Of a stretch of DNA of 64,000 nucleotides, positions 53,736 through 62,375 are shown piece by piece. Location: assembly GCA_029246685.1 (NCBI GenBank), contig JAQWMR010000010.1:310001-374000 (forward strand), given 5' to 3'. The position numbers and the translations under genes were made by a program. Numbering within the stretch: position 1 is the first letter of the stretch; the number at the start of each line of letters is the position of its first letter. The notes beneath the pieces were generated by a model. The model made no database searches. It was not told the origin of the DNA and saw nothing but the letters and a program-made list of their open reading frames with translations. Source of the DNA: Acidimicrobiales bacterium (lineage in GTDB: Bacteria; Actinomycetota; Acidimicrobiia; Acidimicrobiales; Aldehydirespiratoraceae).

Positions 53736-55696
53736 GCTCGGCCACCGTCGGGGCCGTGTTCGTCGCCCTCGGGGCCGCCGCTGCCCTCGTCGGAATTGGC
53801 GTCGTCGCGTTCGGGCTGCTCGGCATCCATCAACGGTGGTGGCGCGATGCCCGCTGGCTCGCCTTCGCCACGCTCGGGTTCTCGGCCTTATCGATCATCT
53901 GGATGGAAAGGGCGCTGATCACCCGCGACTTCACGGTCGAGTTCGTCGCCCAGCACGGCTCGCATCAGACATCGTCGATCTTCAACATCGCGACGATGTG
54001 GTCCGCGCTCGAGGGCTCGATTCTGTTGTGGACGTTCATCCTCTGCGGCTATCTCGTCGCCGTCGTGGTGAAGTTCAAGGATCGCCACGCCGACGCGATG
54101 CTCGGTTTCGCGCTCCTCACCCTGTTCTTCGTCACCGCGTTCTTCTTCCTGCTCATGGTCGGGCCGTCGGCGCCGTTCCAGTCGTTCGACCCGCCCGTGG
54201 GCTACGACGGGCCGGGTCCGAACCCGCTCTTGCAGAGCCACATCCTCATGGCGTTCCATCCGCCGATCCTCTACCTCGGCTACGTCGGCTTCACCGTCCC
54301 GTTCGCCTTCGCCATCGGCGCGCTGGCCACCGGCCGGGTGGGGGAGGGGTGGCTCCTCGCCACCCGCCGCTGGACGGTCATGGCGTGGGGTTTTCTCACC
54401 CTCGGCATCATCCTCGGCGCCTGGTGGAGCTACGAGACGCTGGGCTGGGGCGGCTATTGGGCATGGGATCCGGTCGAGAACGCGTCCTTCCTTCCCTGGC
54501 TCACGGGCACGGCCTTCATCCACTCGGTGATGGTGCAGGAGCGACGCGGCATGCTGCGCGTCTGGAACCTGTCGCTGGTCATCGCCACATTCGCGCTCAC
54601 CATCCTCGGCACCTTCATCACCCGCTCGGGCGTGCTGGAGTCCGTCCACGCGTTCAGTAACTCGGCGATCGGGCCGATGCTGCTCGGCTTCTTCGGCCTG
54701 ATCGTCCTCGTCTCTCTCGTGCTGATCGGGTGGCGCGGCGATCAGCTGCGAGCTCCGGGCCGCATGGACTCCCCGGTCTCACGCGAGGGGGCATTCCTCG
54801 CCAACAACGTGCTCTTCGCAGCCTTTGCGTTCGTCGTGCTCCTGGGCACGATCTTCCCCCTCATCGTGGAGGCGGTGGACGGGCGAACCATTTCCGTGGG
54901 CAACCCATACTTCGAGCGGATGACGATGCCGATCGGGTTCACCCTTCTCTTCCTAATGGCGATCGCGCCGATCCTCCCGTGGCGAAAGGCATCGTCGGGC
55001 GTCCTCGGCGACCGGCTCATCTGGCCGGCCTGGCTCGGGGTCGGCGCCATCGTGCTCGCCGTGCTCGTCGGAGCCCGTGGATGGGCGCCTTTGCTGGCGT
55101 TCGGTCTCGGCGGATTCGCCGGTGGTGCCGCTCTGCGCCAGGTCGTGCTCGCCACGCGACGCCAAGGCTGGCGCGGGCTCGTCGGCCGAACGAACGGTGG
55201 CATGATCGTTCACGTTGGCGTTGTCCTCATCGCGGTGGCGTTCGCGGCGAGTAACGCGTACGTCCACCAGAGCGAGTTCAACCTCGCTCCCGGCGAGACG
55301 GCAAGCATCGCTGGACACACCATCACGTATGAGGGACTGAGTTTCCGCGAGTTCGCCAACCGCACCGAGACGCGCGCGACGGTTCGCGTCGACGGCGGTC
55401 AGGTCTATGAGCCCGGGATCGCGGTCTACACCGCCTCCGGCCAGGTCGTCGGTATCGCCAGCGTTCGATCGACGGCGTTCGACGATGTGGCGCTCTCGAT
55501 CGAGCAGTTCCCCAACGACGGAACCGATCGCGCCGTCGTTCGGGTCACCGTGCAACCGCTCATTGTCTGGCTGTGGGTCGGTGGTTTGATCATGGCCGTC
55601 GGCACGCTGCTGGCGGTCCTGCCCGGCAAGCGCCGCCAGCCCACGGCGCCCGTGTCGGCTCCGGCCGTTCCCGACCGAGTCGAGGTGCCGGCATGA
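53732..55696 (+). CDS. ccmF: Cytochrome c haem lyase subunit CcmF
   Basis: A 654-residue polytopic protein (about 14 spans). The WWD haem-binding motif is TLGWGGYWAWDPVENASFLP near residues 245-264, flanked by conserved histidines in LMAFHPPILYLG and FIHSVMVQERRG. A soluble C-terminal loop before the last span holds ETASIAGHTITYEGLSF. It ligates haem to CxxCH motifs outside the membrane together with CcmH. It overlaps ccmE and ccmG by 4 bases. Confidence 0.95.
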   Translation: MSSATVGAVFVALGAAAALVGIGVVAFGLLGIHQRWWRDARWLAFATLGFSALSIIWMERALITRDFTVEFVAQHGSHQTSSIFNIATMWSALEGSILLWTFILCGYLVAVVVKFKDRHADAMLGFALLTLFFVTAFFFLLMVGPSAPFQSFDPPVGYDGPGPNPLLQSHILMAFHPPILYLGYVGFTVPFAFAIGALATGRVGEGWLLATRRWTVMAWGFLTLGIILGAWWSYETLGWGGYWAWDPVENASFLPWLTGTAFIHSVMVQERRGMLRVWNLSLVIATFALTILGTFITRSGVLESVHAFSNSAIGPMLLGFFGLIVLVSLVLIGWRGDQLRAPGRMDSPVSREGAFLANNVLFAAFAFVVLLGTIFPLIVEAVDGRTISVGNPYFERMTMPIGFTLLFLMAIAPILPWRKASSGVLGDRLIWPAWLGVGAIVLAVLVGARGWAPLLAFGLGGFAGGAALRQVVLATRRQGWRGLVGRTNGGMIVHVGVVLIAVAFAASNAYVHQSEFNLAPGETASIAGHTITYEGLSFREFANRTETRATVRVDGGQVYEPGIAVYTASGQVVGIASVRSTAFDDVALSIEQFPNDGTDRAVVRVTVQPLIVWLWVGGLIMAVGTLLAVLPGKRRQPTAPVSAPAVPDRVEVPA

Positions 55697-56256
55697 GCGA
55701 GACGCCAGCGAGCGATCGTCCCCGCCTGGCGCTGTGGATCGTCATCCCGGTCGGTGTGGTGTTCGCGGCGTTCCTCGTGCTGCTGGCCACCCGCGATGTG
55801 AACGAGACAGGCCTGCCTGAGTTCACGCTCGGCGGTGATGTGGCCCCGGAGATCACCGGCATCACGATCGAGGGCGAGCCCTTCGATCTCGATGACCTGC
55901 GCGGCCAGTTTGTGGTCGTCAACTTCTTCCAGACCACCTGCCCGCCCTGTGTCCAGGAGCACCCGGAGCTCGTGTCGTTCCATGAGACCTACGCACCGGA
56001 TGGCATCGCTTCGGTGATCTCGATCGCCTTCAACGAGGACCCGGCCATCATCGCCGAGTTCTTCGACACGGCGGGCGGCGACTGGCCGGTGCTCGGCGAC
56101 GACACCGCCGCTCTGGCCGTCGAGTACGGGGTCGTCTCCGTTCCCGAGAGCATTCTGATCGCGCCGTCCGGGGAAGTCATGAGCAAGGTCATCGGTGGCG
56201 TCACCCACCCGGGCCTCGAAGGACTGATCAACCGGTGGCAGGAGGACAACTCGTGA
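55693..56256 (+). CDS. ccmG: Thioredoxin-like CcmG/DsbE
   Basis: A 187-residue membrane-anchored thioredoxin. One N-terminal span (LWIVIPVGVVFAAFLVLLA) is followed by a thioredoxin fold with the active site FFQTTCPPCVQEHPEL (CPPC in place of the usual WCPxC). The cis-Pro is in SVPESILIA. It keeps the apocytochrome CxxCH cysteines reduced for haem attachment. It overlaps ccmF and ccmH. Confidence 0.88.
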   Translation: MSETPASDRPRLALWIVIPVGVVFAAFLVLLATRDVNETGLPEFTLGGDVAPEITGITIEGEPFDLDDLRGQFVVVNFFQTTCPPCVQEHPELVSFHETYAPDGIASVISIAFNEDPAIIAEFFDTAGGDWPVLGDDTAALAVEYGVVSVPESILIAPSGEVMSKVIGGVTHPGLEGLINRWQEDNS

Positions 56257-56717
56257 CCCGCCGCGTTGCCTCCTGGCTGGCCGTTGCCATGATCGGCGCT
56301 GCAGCGTTCGTCTACGGAGCGGTCGACGAAGGTGAGCCCCGCACCGACAGCGACCGGGCCTACGCCATCTCCAACACCATCGGCTGCCCGGTGTGTCAGG
56401 GCCAGTCCGTGGTGGAGTCCAACGCGCCGATCGCGAAATCGATTCGCGAGACGATCGCCCTCCGCATCGACGCGGGGTGGACCGACGCACAGATTCGGGC
56501 CGAACTGCGTGACTCCTACGGCGAGGATGTCGACTACACGCCCTCGAGCGAGGGCATCACGATTCTCGTGTGGATCCTGCCCGTTGTCGCGTTCGCAGGA
56601 GCGGTAGCCGGGCTTGTGGTCGTGTTCCGCAAATGGAAACGCGAGGGCGACCTCGAAGCATCTGCCGCTGACCGCAAGCTCGTCGAGGCGGCTCGGGCCT
56701 TGGCCGACGAGGACTGA
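56253..56717 (+). CDS. ccmH: CcmH (cytochrome c maturation thiol oxidoreductase)
   Basis: A 154-residue protein with an N-terminal span, the CcmH/NrfF motif IGCPVCQGQSVVESNAPIA (Cys pair in CPVC), the conserved helix DAQIRAELRDSYGEDV and a C-terminal membrane span (LPVVAFAGAVAGLVVVF). It reduces or holds apocytochrome for CcmF. Start GTG 56253 overlaps the ccmG stop; a slightly longer frame upstream is not needed. Confidence 0.88.
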   Translation: MTRRVASWLAVAMIGAAAFVYGAVDEGEPRTDSDRAYAISNTIGCPVCQGQSVVESNAPIAKSIRETIALRIDAGWTDAQIRAELRDSYGEDVDYTPSSEGITILVWILPVVAFAGAVAGLVVVFRKWKREGDLEASAADRKLVEAARALADED

Positions 56718-56719
56718 CC

Positions 56720-57835
56720 GTGGCCGATCTGGAGACGACTCGCCAGGAGGAGCGGGACTTTCTGCTGGCTTCCTTGGACGATCTCGAAGCGGAGTACGCC
56801 GCCGGCGACCTCGACGAGGACGACTACCGGTCCCTGAAGTCCGACTACACGACGCGAGCGGCACGGGTGATCCGAGCGCTCGACCGGTCGACGGCGGCGG
56901 CCGCGCCGGTCCGTCGCGACTGGCGACGAATCGCAATCTGGACCGTACTCGTCGTCGTCGTTGCCTCCCTGGCCGGCACGCTCATCGCAGAGTTCTCCGC
57001 GGCCCGGTTGGCCGGCGAGACGGGCTCCGGTGAGTCCCGCTCGACGGTGCGCGAGCGCTTGTTCCAGGCACAACAGCTCCTCGGCACGGACCGCGAGGCG
57101 GCCGCAGCGATCTACGACTCGGTCCTGGAGGACGAGCCGTCGAGTGCGGAGGCCCTCGCGTATCGGGGTTGGCTTGCGCGGCTGTCCGGTGATCTGGATG
57201 CGGCAGTTGCCGATCTCGAGCAGGCGCTCGCCTTCGACCCCACCTATCCGGATGCACTCGTCTTCGGGGCCGTGGTCGCGATGGACGCCGGCGACGTCGA
57301 GGCGGCTGCCGCGCACCTGGCCACTCTCGACTCCATCGAGGTGCCGGCCTTCATCACCCAGCTCATCCATGCCCAGGGACTGCGGATCCGCATCGTGGAG
57401 GCGCAGCTGCTCACCGGTGAGCCGGATTCGTTCGACACCTCGGGCCTCACCGTGGTCGACGTCGCCCGCGCAGCCGACTCGGTCCTCGACAATGACGTGT
57501 TCCGCGGGCTCCAACTCTTTGCCGAGCTCGTGAGCCAGAAGCTCGATGATTCCGAAGTGCTCACCGCGTCCGGCTGGTACGCCGGTCTCATCGCCTTCCG
57601 TGGCGGTGACGAGTTGTCCGACGTGATGGACATTGCCCACAGTCGTCTGACCCGCGCGCTGGGCATCGACGCGGAGAATCCCGAGACGCTCGTCTACCGG
57701 GCGATCGTGGGCTACTGGATGGGTGATGACGACGCGGCACGCGCAGACCTTGCTGCCTTCGATGCGCTCGACGCAGAGCGTGGCGATCTCGAAGCGCTCT
57801 TGGCAGCGGTGCGGCTCCGCGAGCTTCTCGCCTGA
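56720..57835 (+). CDS. TPR protein, CcmI-like apocytochrome chaperone
   Basis: A 371-residue membrane protein. The N-terminal ~60 residues (EERDFLLASLDDLEAEYAAG, YRSLKSDYTTRAARVIRAL) are like the short cytoplasmic domain of CcmI/CycH; one span follows (ILVVVVASLAGTLIAEFSA), then TPR-like helices (AAIYDSVLEDEPSSAEALAY, DLDAAVADLEQALAFDPTYP, NPETLVYRAIVGYWMGDDDA). It should bind apocytochromes and present them to CcmF/H. It starts 2 bases after ccmH. Confidence 0.82.
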   Translation: MADLETTRQEERDFLLASLDDLEAEYAAGDLDEDDYRSLKSDYTTRAARVIRALDRSTAAAAPVRRDWRRIAIWTVLVVVVASLAGTLIAEFSAARLAGETGSGESRSTVRERLFQAQQLLGTDREAAAAIYDSVLEDEPSSAEALAYRGWLARLSGDLDAAVADLEQALAFDPTYPDALVFGAVVAMDAGDVEAAAAHLATLDSIEVPAFITQLIHAQGLRIRIVEAQLLTGEPDSFDTSGLTVVDVARAADSVLDNDVFRGLQLFAELVSQKLDDSEVLTASGWYAGLIAFRGGDELSDVMDIAHSRLTRALGIDAENPETLVYRAIVGYWMGDDDAARADLAAFDALDAERGDLEALLAAVRLRELLA

Positions 57836-57926
57836 CCACCCCTCGTGCCGTCGGCAGGGTTTGCCGGCCGGTAGAAATGTCGTTCACTGATGTGAGCTTG
57901 ACGGTTCGGCCTGCAATACCGAATGA

Positions 57927-60101
57927 GTGGCCGGCCTGCGCAGCCTCGATATCGGTCGCTTGTCCATCCTGGTCGTTCTTCTGATCGGGACCGTGGCGAT
58001 CATCACGAAGGACCAGTGGGACTGGATCTTCTCCCCGGACGAAGCCGAGACGCAGGGGGTTTCCGCCGAGACACTGACGATCGACGACGACGAGGTCGAG
58101 CGGCTCTACCGGATCAGCCCCAACAACGGCTCGTCCGTGAGCTATGCCGTGGAGGAGCGCCTCGCGGGCAACGACAGCCTCGCGGTCGGCGTCAGCCACG
58201 TCGTGGCCGGCGACATCCTCCTGAACACGAGCAATCTTTCGCTGACGGAGATCGGCCAGATCCGAGTCAACGTGGAGATGTTCGACTCGGACTCCAGCCT
58301 CCGCGACAAGCGGCTGCGTCACGACTTCCTCGAGTCCAACCACTTCCCGTTCGCCGAGTTCAACGTGACATCCATCGACGGGCTGGATCTGGTCTTCGCG
58401 GATGGTGAGACGCACGAGATCTCGCTGACCGGTGACCTCACCGTCAAGGAGACCACCTCTCAGGAGACGTTCTCCGGCTGGGTAACCGTTACCGCGGAGG
58501 CGATCCAGGCCGAGGTCTCGACCGTGATCCTCAGCTCGGCCTACGACGTCGGGCCGATCAACGTGGCCCGCTTGGCGCACACCGAAGACGAAGTCACGCT
58601 GACCTTCTCGCTCGTCGCCGATCGCGTGGAGGCCGGCAGCGAAGCCGACGCCGACTTGGAGACCGACTTGCCCGAGGTCGCCATCGGGGGCGGCGCGTTC
58701 GCGGCCACGGTGCAGCCCGTGCTCGAGGAGAACTGCGTCAGCTGCCATATCAGCGGCGGCCCTGGTTGGGACACCATCGCGTTCGACACCGCCCACGACG
58801 CTGCGGTGATCGCCGACGACATCGCGCTCGTCACGCAGATCGGGTTCATGCCCCCGTGGCTGCCCGGCGGCGACAGCCCCGAGTTCGAGCACGACTGGTC
58901 ATTGACCGACGATGAGATCGCAACCATCTCCGCCTGGGTCGCCGATGGCGGTGGCCTCGACGTCGCTCCCGACACGAAGCTGGTTGCTCGCACGCAGGCG
59001 TTCATCCCCATCGAGCCTGATCAGGTCAGCCCGCCTCGAGATGGCCCGTACACCACAGCGGCCGACGAGAGCGGCGAGCCGTTGCGCGACGACGAGTATC
59101 GCTGCCAGGTCCACGAGGTCGAGGACCCGGAGGGCGATGGCACGTGGCTCAAGGGACACGAGTTCGTGCCCGACCAGAAGTCGATCGTCCATCACTCGAT
59201 CATCTACGTCGCTCCCGATGCGGCCCGGCCCGAGATCGCGCAGATCTCCGCTCGCGACGAACTGCCCGGGTGGACCTGCTTCGGTTTGTCGAACCTCAAT
59301 ACCCCTGGCGTGTACAGCATCGGCGGCTGGGCGCCAGGCCAGGCGCCCACGCGCTACCCCGACGGCTACGGGCTCTTCATCCCGTCCGGCTACATGATCG
59401 TCAACCAGACGCATTTCCATCATGAGCACGAGGCGCTGCCTGATAACTCCGCCATCGTCCTCGACGAGGCGACGGCTGAGCAGACCGACGGGATCACCGG
59501 GATCGCTGGATCGAGCTATCTGACGCCGGCCGAGGTGCCGTGCACCCCGGAAGAGGAGGCGATCGCGGCAGAGCGCGAGGCCACGATCGATGACTACGTG
59601 AACCTCTGCGTTCGTGAGAACGTGATCGACGAGATCCGCGAAAAGTACGACAACTTCGCCACGTTCATCCCCGGCTTCATGATCCAGAACTGCGGCGGCA
59701 CGATCGATGACTACAACGACCTGGACGGCTCGATCGGCCACTGCTCCTGTGACATGCGGGCTCGCAACCCCGGCACGATCTATACGGTCCTCGGCCACAT
59801 GCACGAGTTCGGTGATTCGTACCGGATGACTCTCAATCCGGACACGCCGGAAGAGAAGGTGTTGCTCGACATCCCGAACTGGGACTTCGAGTGGCAGCTC
59901 GCCTACGACCTCGTCGAGGACATCGAGATCACGACGGATGACACGGTGCGGTTCGAGTGCTGGTGGGACCGCGCCCGGCTCCACTTGCCGGAGCCCCGCT
60001 ACATCACCTGGAACGAGGGCACGGTGGACGAGATGTGCTTCTCGGCGATCAGTGTGTTGCCCGAGCCCGATGAGCCCGGCGTTTTCAGCCTGGTCGGCTG
60101 A
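57927..60101 (+). CDS. Membrane-anchored YceI - cytochrome c - copper monooxygenase-like fusion protein
   Basis: A 724-residue exported protein with three modules. After an N-terminal membrane anchor (LSILVVLLIGTVAIITKD), a YceI-like lipocalin domain lies at about 65-235 (RLRHDFLESNHFPFAEFNV, ISLTGDLTVKETTSQ). A haem c site follows: VLEENCVSCHISGG with Cys270, Cys273 and His274. The C-terminal ~370 residues resemble copper type II ascorbate-dependent monooxygenases: KSIVHHSIIYVAP, MIVNQTHFHHEHE, VLGHMHEFGDSYR and GTVDEMCFSAI with a candidate Met ligand. Haem and copper in one chain suggest electron transfer from the cytochrome to an O2-using copper site. It comes 91 bp after the ccm operon that could mature it. 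The substrate is unknown. Confidence 0.8.
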   Translation: MAGLRSLDIGRLSILVVLLIGTVAIITKDQWDWIFSPDEAETQGVSAETLTIDDDEVERLYRISPNNGSSVSYAVEERLAGNDSLAVGVSHVVAGDILLNTSNLSLTEIGQIRVNVEMFDSDSSLRDKRLRHDFLESNHFPFAEFNVTSIDGLDLVFADGETHEISLTGDLTVKETTSQETFSGWVTVTAEAIQAEVSTVILSSAYDVGPINVARLAHTEDEVTLTFSLVADRVEAGSEADADLETDLPEVAIGGGAFAATVQPVLEENCVSCHISGGPGWDTIAFDTAHDAAVIADDIALVTQIGFMPPWLPGGDSPEFEHDWSLTDDEIATISAWVADGGGLDVAPDTKLVARTQAFIPIEPDQVSPPRDGPYTTAADESGEPLRDDEYRCQVHEVEDPEGDGTWLKGHEFVPDQKSIVHHSIIYVAPDAARPEIAQISARDELPGWTCFGLSNLNTPGVYSIGGWAPGQAPTRYPDGYGLFIPSGYMIVNQTHFHHEHEALPDNSAIVLDEATAEQTDGITGIAGSSYLTPAEVPCTPEEEAIAAEREATIDDYVNLCVRENVIDEIREKYDNFATFIPGFMIQNCGGTIDDYNDLDGSIGHCSCDMRARNPGTIYTVLGHMHEFGDSYRMTLNPDTPEEKVLLDIPNWDFEWQLAYDLVEDIEITTDDTVRFECWWDRARLHLPEPRYITWNEGTVDEMCFSAISVLPEPDEPGVFSLVG

Positions 60102-60107
60102 TCACTC

Positions 60108-60266
60108 TCACCCGATGAGTCGGCCGTAGCCAGATCTGAAGAACGCGAGGGCGACGGCCACATGTTCGTCGTCCTTCGTCATCTCGGCGAAGCTCAGCTC
60201 GGCGCCCGGGAAGCCCTCGGCGTTCCAGAACGGATCGTTCTCGTCGATCTGCCCTTCACGCTCGCC
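60108..60266 (-). pseudogene. C-terminal gene fragment, minus strand
   Basis: An open frame of 52 codons ending at TGA 60108-60110, with no start codon. Its translation (GQIDENDPFWNAEGFPGAEL, then FAEMTKDDEHVAVALAFF, ending YGRLIG) has a protein-like composition, unlike shadow frames. An in-frame TGA lies just upstream at 60267-60269. I do not recognise the family. It looks like the 3' end of a gene whose 5' part is lost. Confidence 0.35.
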
Positions 60267-60434
60267 TCAGCCAATGTCGGCGATGCGAAGGAGTACGGGC
60301 CGGGCTACGCCGAGTTCCGGTCCAACGCTCGGCTTCCCGCGGACTTCCTCGACCGCAAGCTGTCGTCGAGGTACGCGCTGCACTTCTATTCCGAGGCCGA
60401 GCGGGCCGACATCCGCGATCGCTGGTCGCGCTGA
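60162..60434 (+). CDS. Unidentified short ORF, probably the 3' remnant of a gene
   Basis: A 90-codon frame. Only the second half (about 60250-60434) looks protein-like: EYGPGYAEFRSNARLPADFL and SSRYALHFYSEAERADIRDR. The ending with FYSEAER-x-x-IRDRW reminds me weakly of sulfotransferase-family C-termini, but I cannot assign it. The first half overlaps the oppositely oriented fragment and may not be coding. Together the two suggest that a deletion joined the 3' parts of two divergent genes. Confidence 0.35.
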   Translation: MFVVLRHLGEAQLGAREALGVPERIVLVDLPFTLASANVGDAKEYGPGYAEFRSNARLPADFLDRKLSSRYALHFYSEAERADIRDRWSR

Positions 60435-60442
60435 ACGGTTGG

Positions 60443-61180
60443 TTAGAGCGTGACGTGGGTGACGCAGACGTCGTCGCCTTGGGGCTTGGACGACGCGGTG
60501 TCGGCGTCGGCCGGGCCGTGGAGGAGCGAGAGCATTCCCTGCACGATGCCGCGGTCGACCGCGCAGATCACGGGGTGCTCGACGACGGCGTCGCCGAACG
60601 GGCAGTTCTGAGCGACGATCTGGTACTCGTCGCCGTCGGTGGTCTCGGCGCGAGCGGCGAAACCATGCGCCGACAACGCGTCGGCGACGGCGTGGAGCGC
60701 ACCTTGGTAGGACCGGTGGGTTTCGGACGGGTCGATGGCGGACGCCATCGCCTTGCCGTACTCGACTCCCACTTCCTCCGCCATGGCTTCGGCCGCGTCG
60801 GGCGGCAACATCGCGAGCGCTCGTCCGAGGAGTGAGGTGAGGATGTCGTCGTGGCGGATCGTCACCTCGAGCTGAACCTCATGACTCGTGGTCCGATAGC
60901 GCTTCGACGGCCTGCCCACGCCGCCGGACGGCTTGGCGAGATCGATTTCGAGGTAGCCACCGGCCGCGAGCTTGTCGAGATGGTGGCGTGCGACGTTCGC
61001 GTGGAGGTCGAACTGCTTCGCCGTGTCGGCCGCGGTGATCCCGTCGTCGGTCGCATGGGCGAACAGGTAGATCTCTCGACGCGTCGGGTCGCCGAACGCG
61101 GTCGTGATCGCTGTGACGGCCGACGCGAACTCCGTCGGGCTCAGTGCGCCGGATTCCGGCTGCGGGGATGCGGCATCCAC
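60443..61180 (-). CDS. SufR-like winged-helix regulator with Cys cluster
   Basis: A 245-residue regulator. The N-terminal ArsR-type helix-turn-helix (about 25-95; GDPTRREIYLFAHATDDGIT, LHANVARHHLDKLAAGGYLE) is followed by a ligand domain with Cys193 (QNCPFGDAVV), Cys206 (HPVICAVDRG) and Cys239 near the end. This spacing resembles SufR-type repressors that hold an Fe-S cluster and control Fe-S assembly genes. It is divergent from the Mrp-type Fe-S carrier, which supports that role. GTG 61180 directly follows a 17-bp palindrome, and no ribosome-binding site is present. Confidence 0.78.
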   Translation of the reverse strand: MDAASPQPESGALSPTEFASAVTAITTAFGDPTRREIYLFAHATDDGITAADTAKQFDLHANVARHHLDKLAAGGYLEIDLAKPSGGVGRPSKRYRTTSHEVQLEVTIRHDDILTSLLGRALAMLPPDAAEAMAEEVGVEYGKAMASAIDPSETHRSYQGALHAVADALSAHGFAARAETTDGDEYQIVAQNCPFGDAVVEHPVICAVDRGIVQGMLSLLHGPADADTASSKPQGDDVCVTHVTL

Positions 61181-61197
61181 GCCGGTATTCTACCGGC
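61181..61197. promoter_or_regulatory. Palindromic bidirectional promoter/operator between sufR-like and mrp genes
   Basis: GCCGGTATTCTACCGGC fills the whole gap between the two divergent start codons. Arms are 7 bp and perfect. It contains -10-like hexamers on both strands: TATTCT (61186-61191, plus) and TAGAAT (61192-61187, minus), each exactly 6 bases from its start codon. Both mRNAs should therefore be leaderless, and one regulator bound here would block both genes. Confidence 0.6.
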
Positions 61198-62337
61198 ATG
61201 ACCGTGACCGAGGCCGAAGTCATCGAGGCCCTTCGCCCCGTCCAGGATCCTGAGCTCCATCGGAGCATCGTCGAATTGGGCATGGTGCGGTCCACGAACA
61301 TCGACGGCGCCCACGTCGAGGTGGGCATTGACCTCACCATCGCCGGGTGCCCGCTACGCAACCAGATCCAGACCGAGGTTACCGACGCGGTCACCGCGCT
61401 CGACGAAGTGAACCTCGTAACGATCGATTTCGGCGTGATGAACGACGGGCAGCGAGCGTCCATTCGTCAGATGCTGCACGGCGATCCAGCGGCAACCGCC
61501 GGCTCCCAGCAGGCGCACGGCCATGCCGAGGGCCGGGCCATTCCGTTCGCCGAAGCCGGCAACCGCACTCGCACACTCCTGATCGCCTCGGGCAAAGGCG
61601 GCGTGGGCAAGTCCAGCGTCACCGCCAACCTCGGCATCGCGCTCGCCCAGCGTGGCCACAAGGTCGCCGTCGTCGACGCCGACGTTTGGGGCTTCTCGAT
61701 TCCACGGATGCTCGGCGTCGAGCACGCGCCGACCGTGATCGACGACATGATCGTGCCGCCCGAGACCCACGGGGTGCGCTGCATCTCCATGGGGTTCTTC
61801 GCCCGCGAGGACCAGCCGGTGATCTGGCGCGGTCCGATGCTCCACAAGGCGCTCGAGCAGTTCCTCACCGACGTCTACTGGGACGACCCCGACTTCCTCC
61901 TCGTCGACCTTCCGCCCGGCACGGGCGACATCTCGTTGTCGCTCGCCCAGTTCCTGCCGACCGCCGAGGCGTACGTGGTCACCACGCCGAACCCCGCAGC
62001 CCAGAAAGTCGCTCAGCGATCCGCGTTCATGTTCGATCAGGTCAACATCTCGGTGAAGGGTGTCATCGAGAACATGTCCTGGTTCACCGGCGACGACGAC
62101 AAGCGCTACTACCTTTTCGGCGCCGGCGGTGGCGCCGACCTCGCTGAGAAGCTCGAGGTCGAGTTGGTCGGCCAGGTGCCGATGACGATGGAGTTGCGCG
62201 AAGGATCAGACCAGGGCGAACCCGTGATGGCGGTCAACCCGACCAATGAAGCCTCACTCGTGTTCGCCCAGATGGCAGAGTGGGTCGAGGCGCACAAGCC
62301 GTCGAAGCGCACCCATCCCGAGTTGAAGATCAACTGA
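61198..62337 (+). CDS. mrp: Mrp/ApbC-type P-loop Fe-S cluster carrier
   Basis: A 379-residue protein. An N-terminal DUF59/MIP18-like domain (about 1-90; VIEALRPVQDPELHRSIVEL) precedes the deviant Walker A P-loop SGKGGVGKSSVTANLGIAL and the switch segment DFLLVDLPPGTGDISLSL. These proteins carry and insert Fe-S clusters, with ATPase activity. The usual CxxC pair after ENMS is absent: the sequence reads ENMSWFTGDDDKRYYLFGAG, so the cluster-binding site may differ. It is divergent from the SufR-like gene across a palindrome. Confidence 0.9.
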   Translation: MTVTEAEVIEALRPVQDPELHRSIVELGMVRSTNIDGAHVEVGIDLTIAGCPLRNQIQTEVTDAVTALDEVNLVTIDFGVMNDGQRASIRQMLHGDPAATAGSQQAHGHAEGRAIPFAEAGNRTRTLLIASGKGGVGKSSVTANLGIALAQRGHKVAVVDADVWGFSIPRMLGVEHAPTVIDDMIVPPETHGVRCISMGFFAREDQPVIWRGPMLHKALEQFLTDVYWDDPDFLLVDLPPGTGDISLSLAQFLPTAEAYVVTTPNPAAQKVAQRSAFMFDQVNISVKGVIENMSWFTGDDDKRYYLFGAGGGADLAEKLEVELVGQVPMTMELREGSDQGEPVMAVNPTNEASLVFAQMAEWVEAHKPSKRTHPELKIN

Positions 62338-62375
62338 CCAGGGTTCTTCGAACCTGATGTGAAAGAGAGAACCCC

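Noticed and set aside
57836..57926. tRNA or small RNA in the gap after the ccm operon
   Set aside because: Only a weak imperfect stem (GTCGGCA / TGCCGGC) is present; no cloverleaf or conserved RNA pattern could be drawn.
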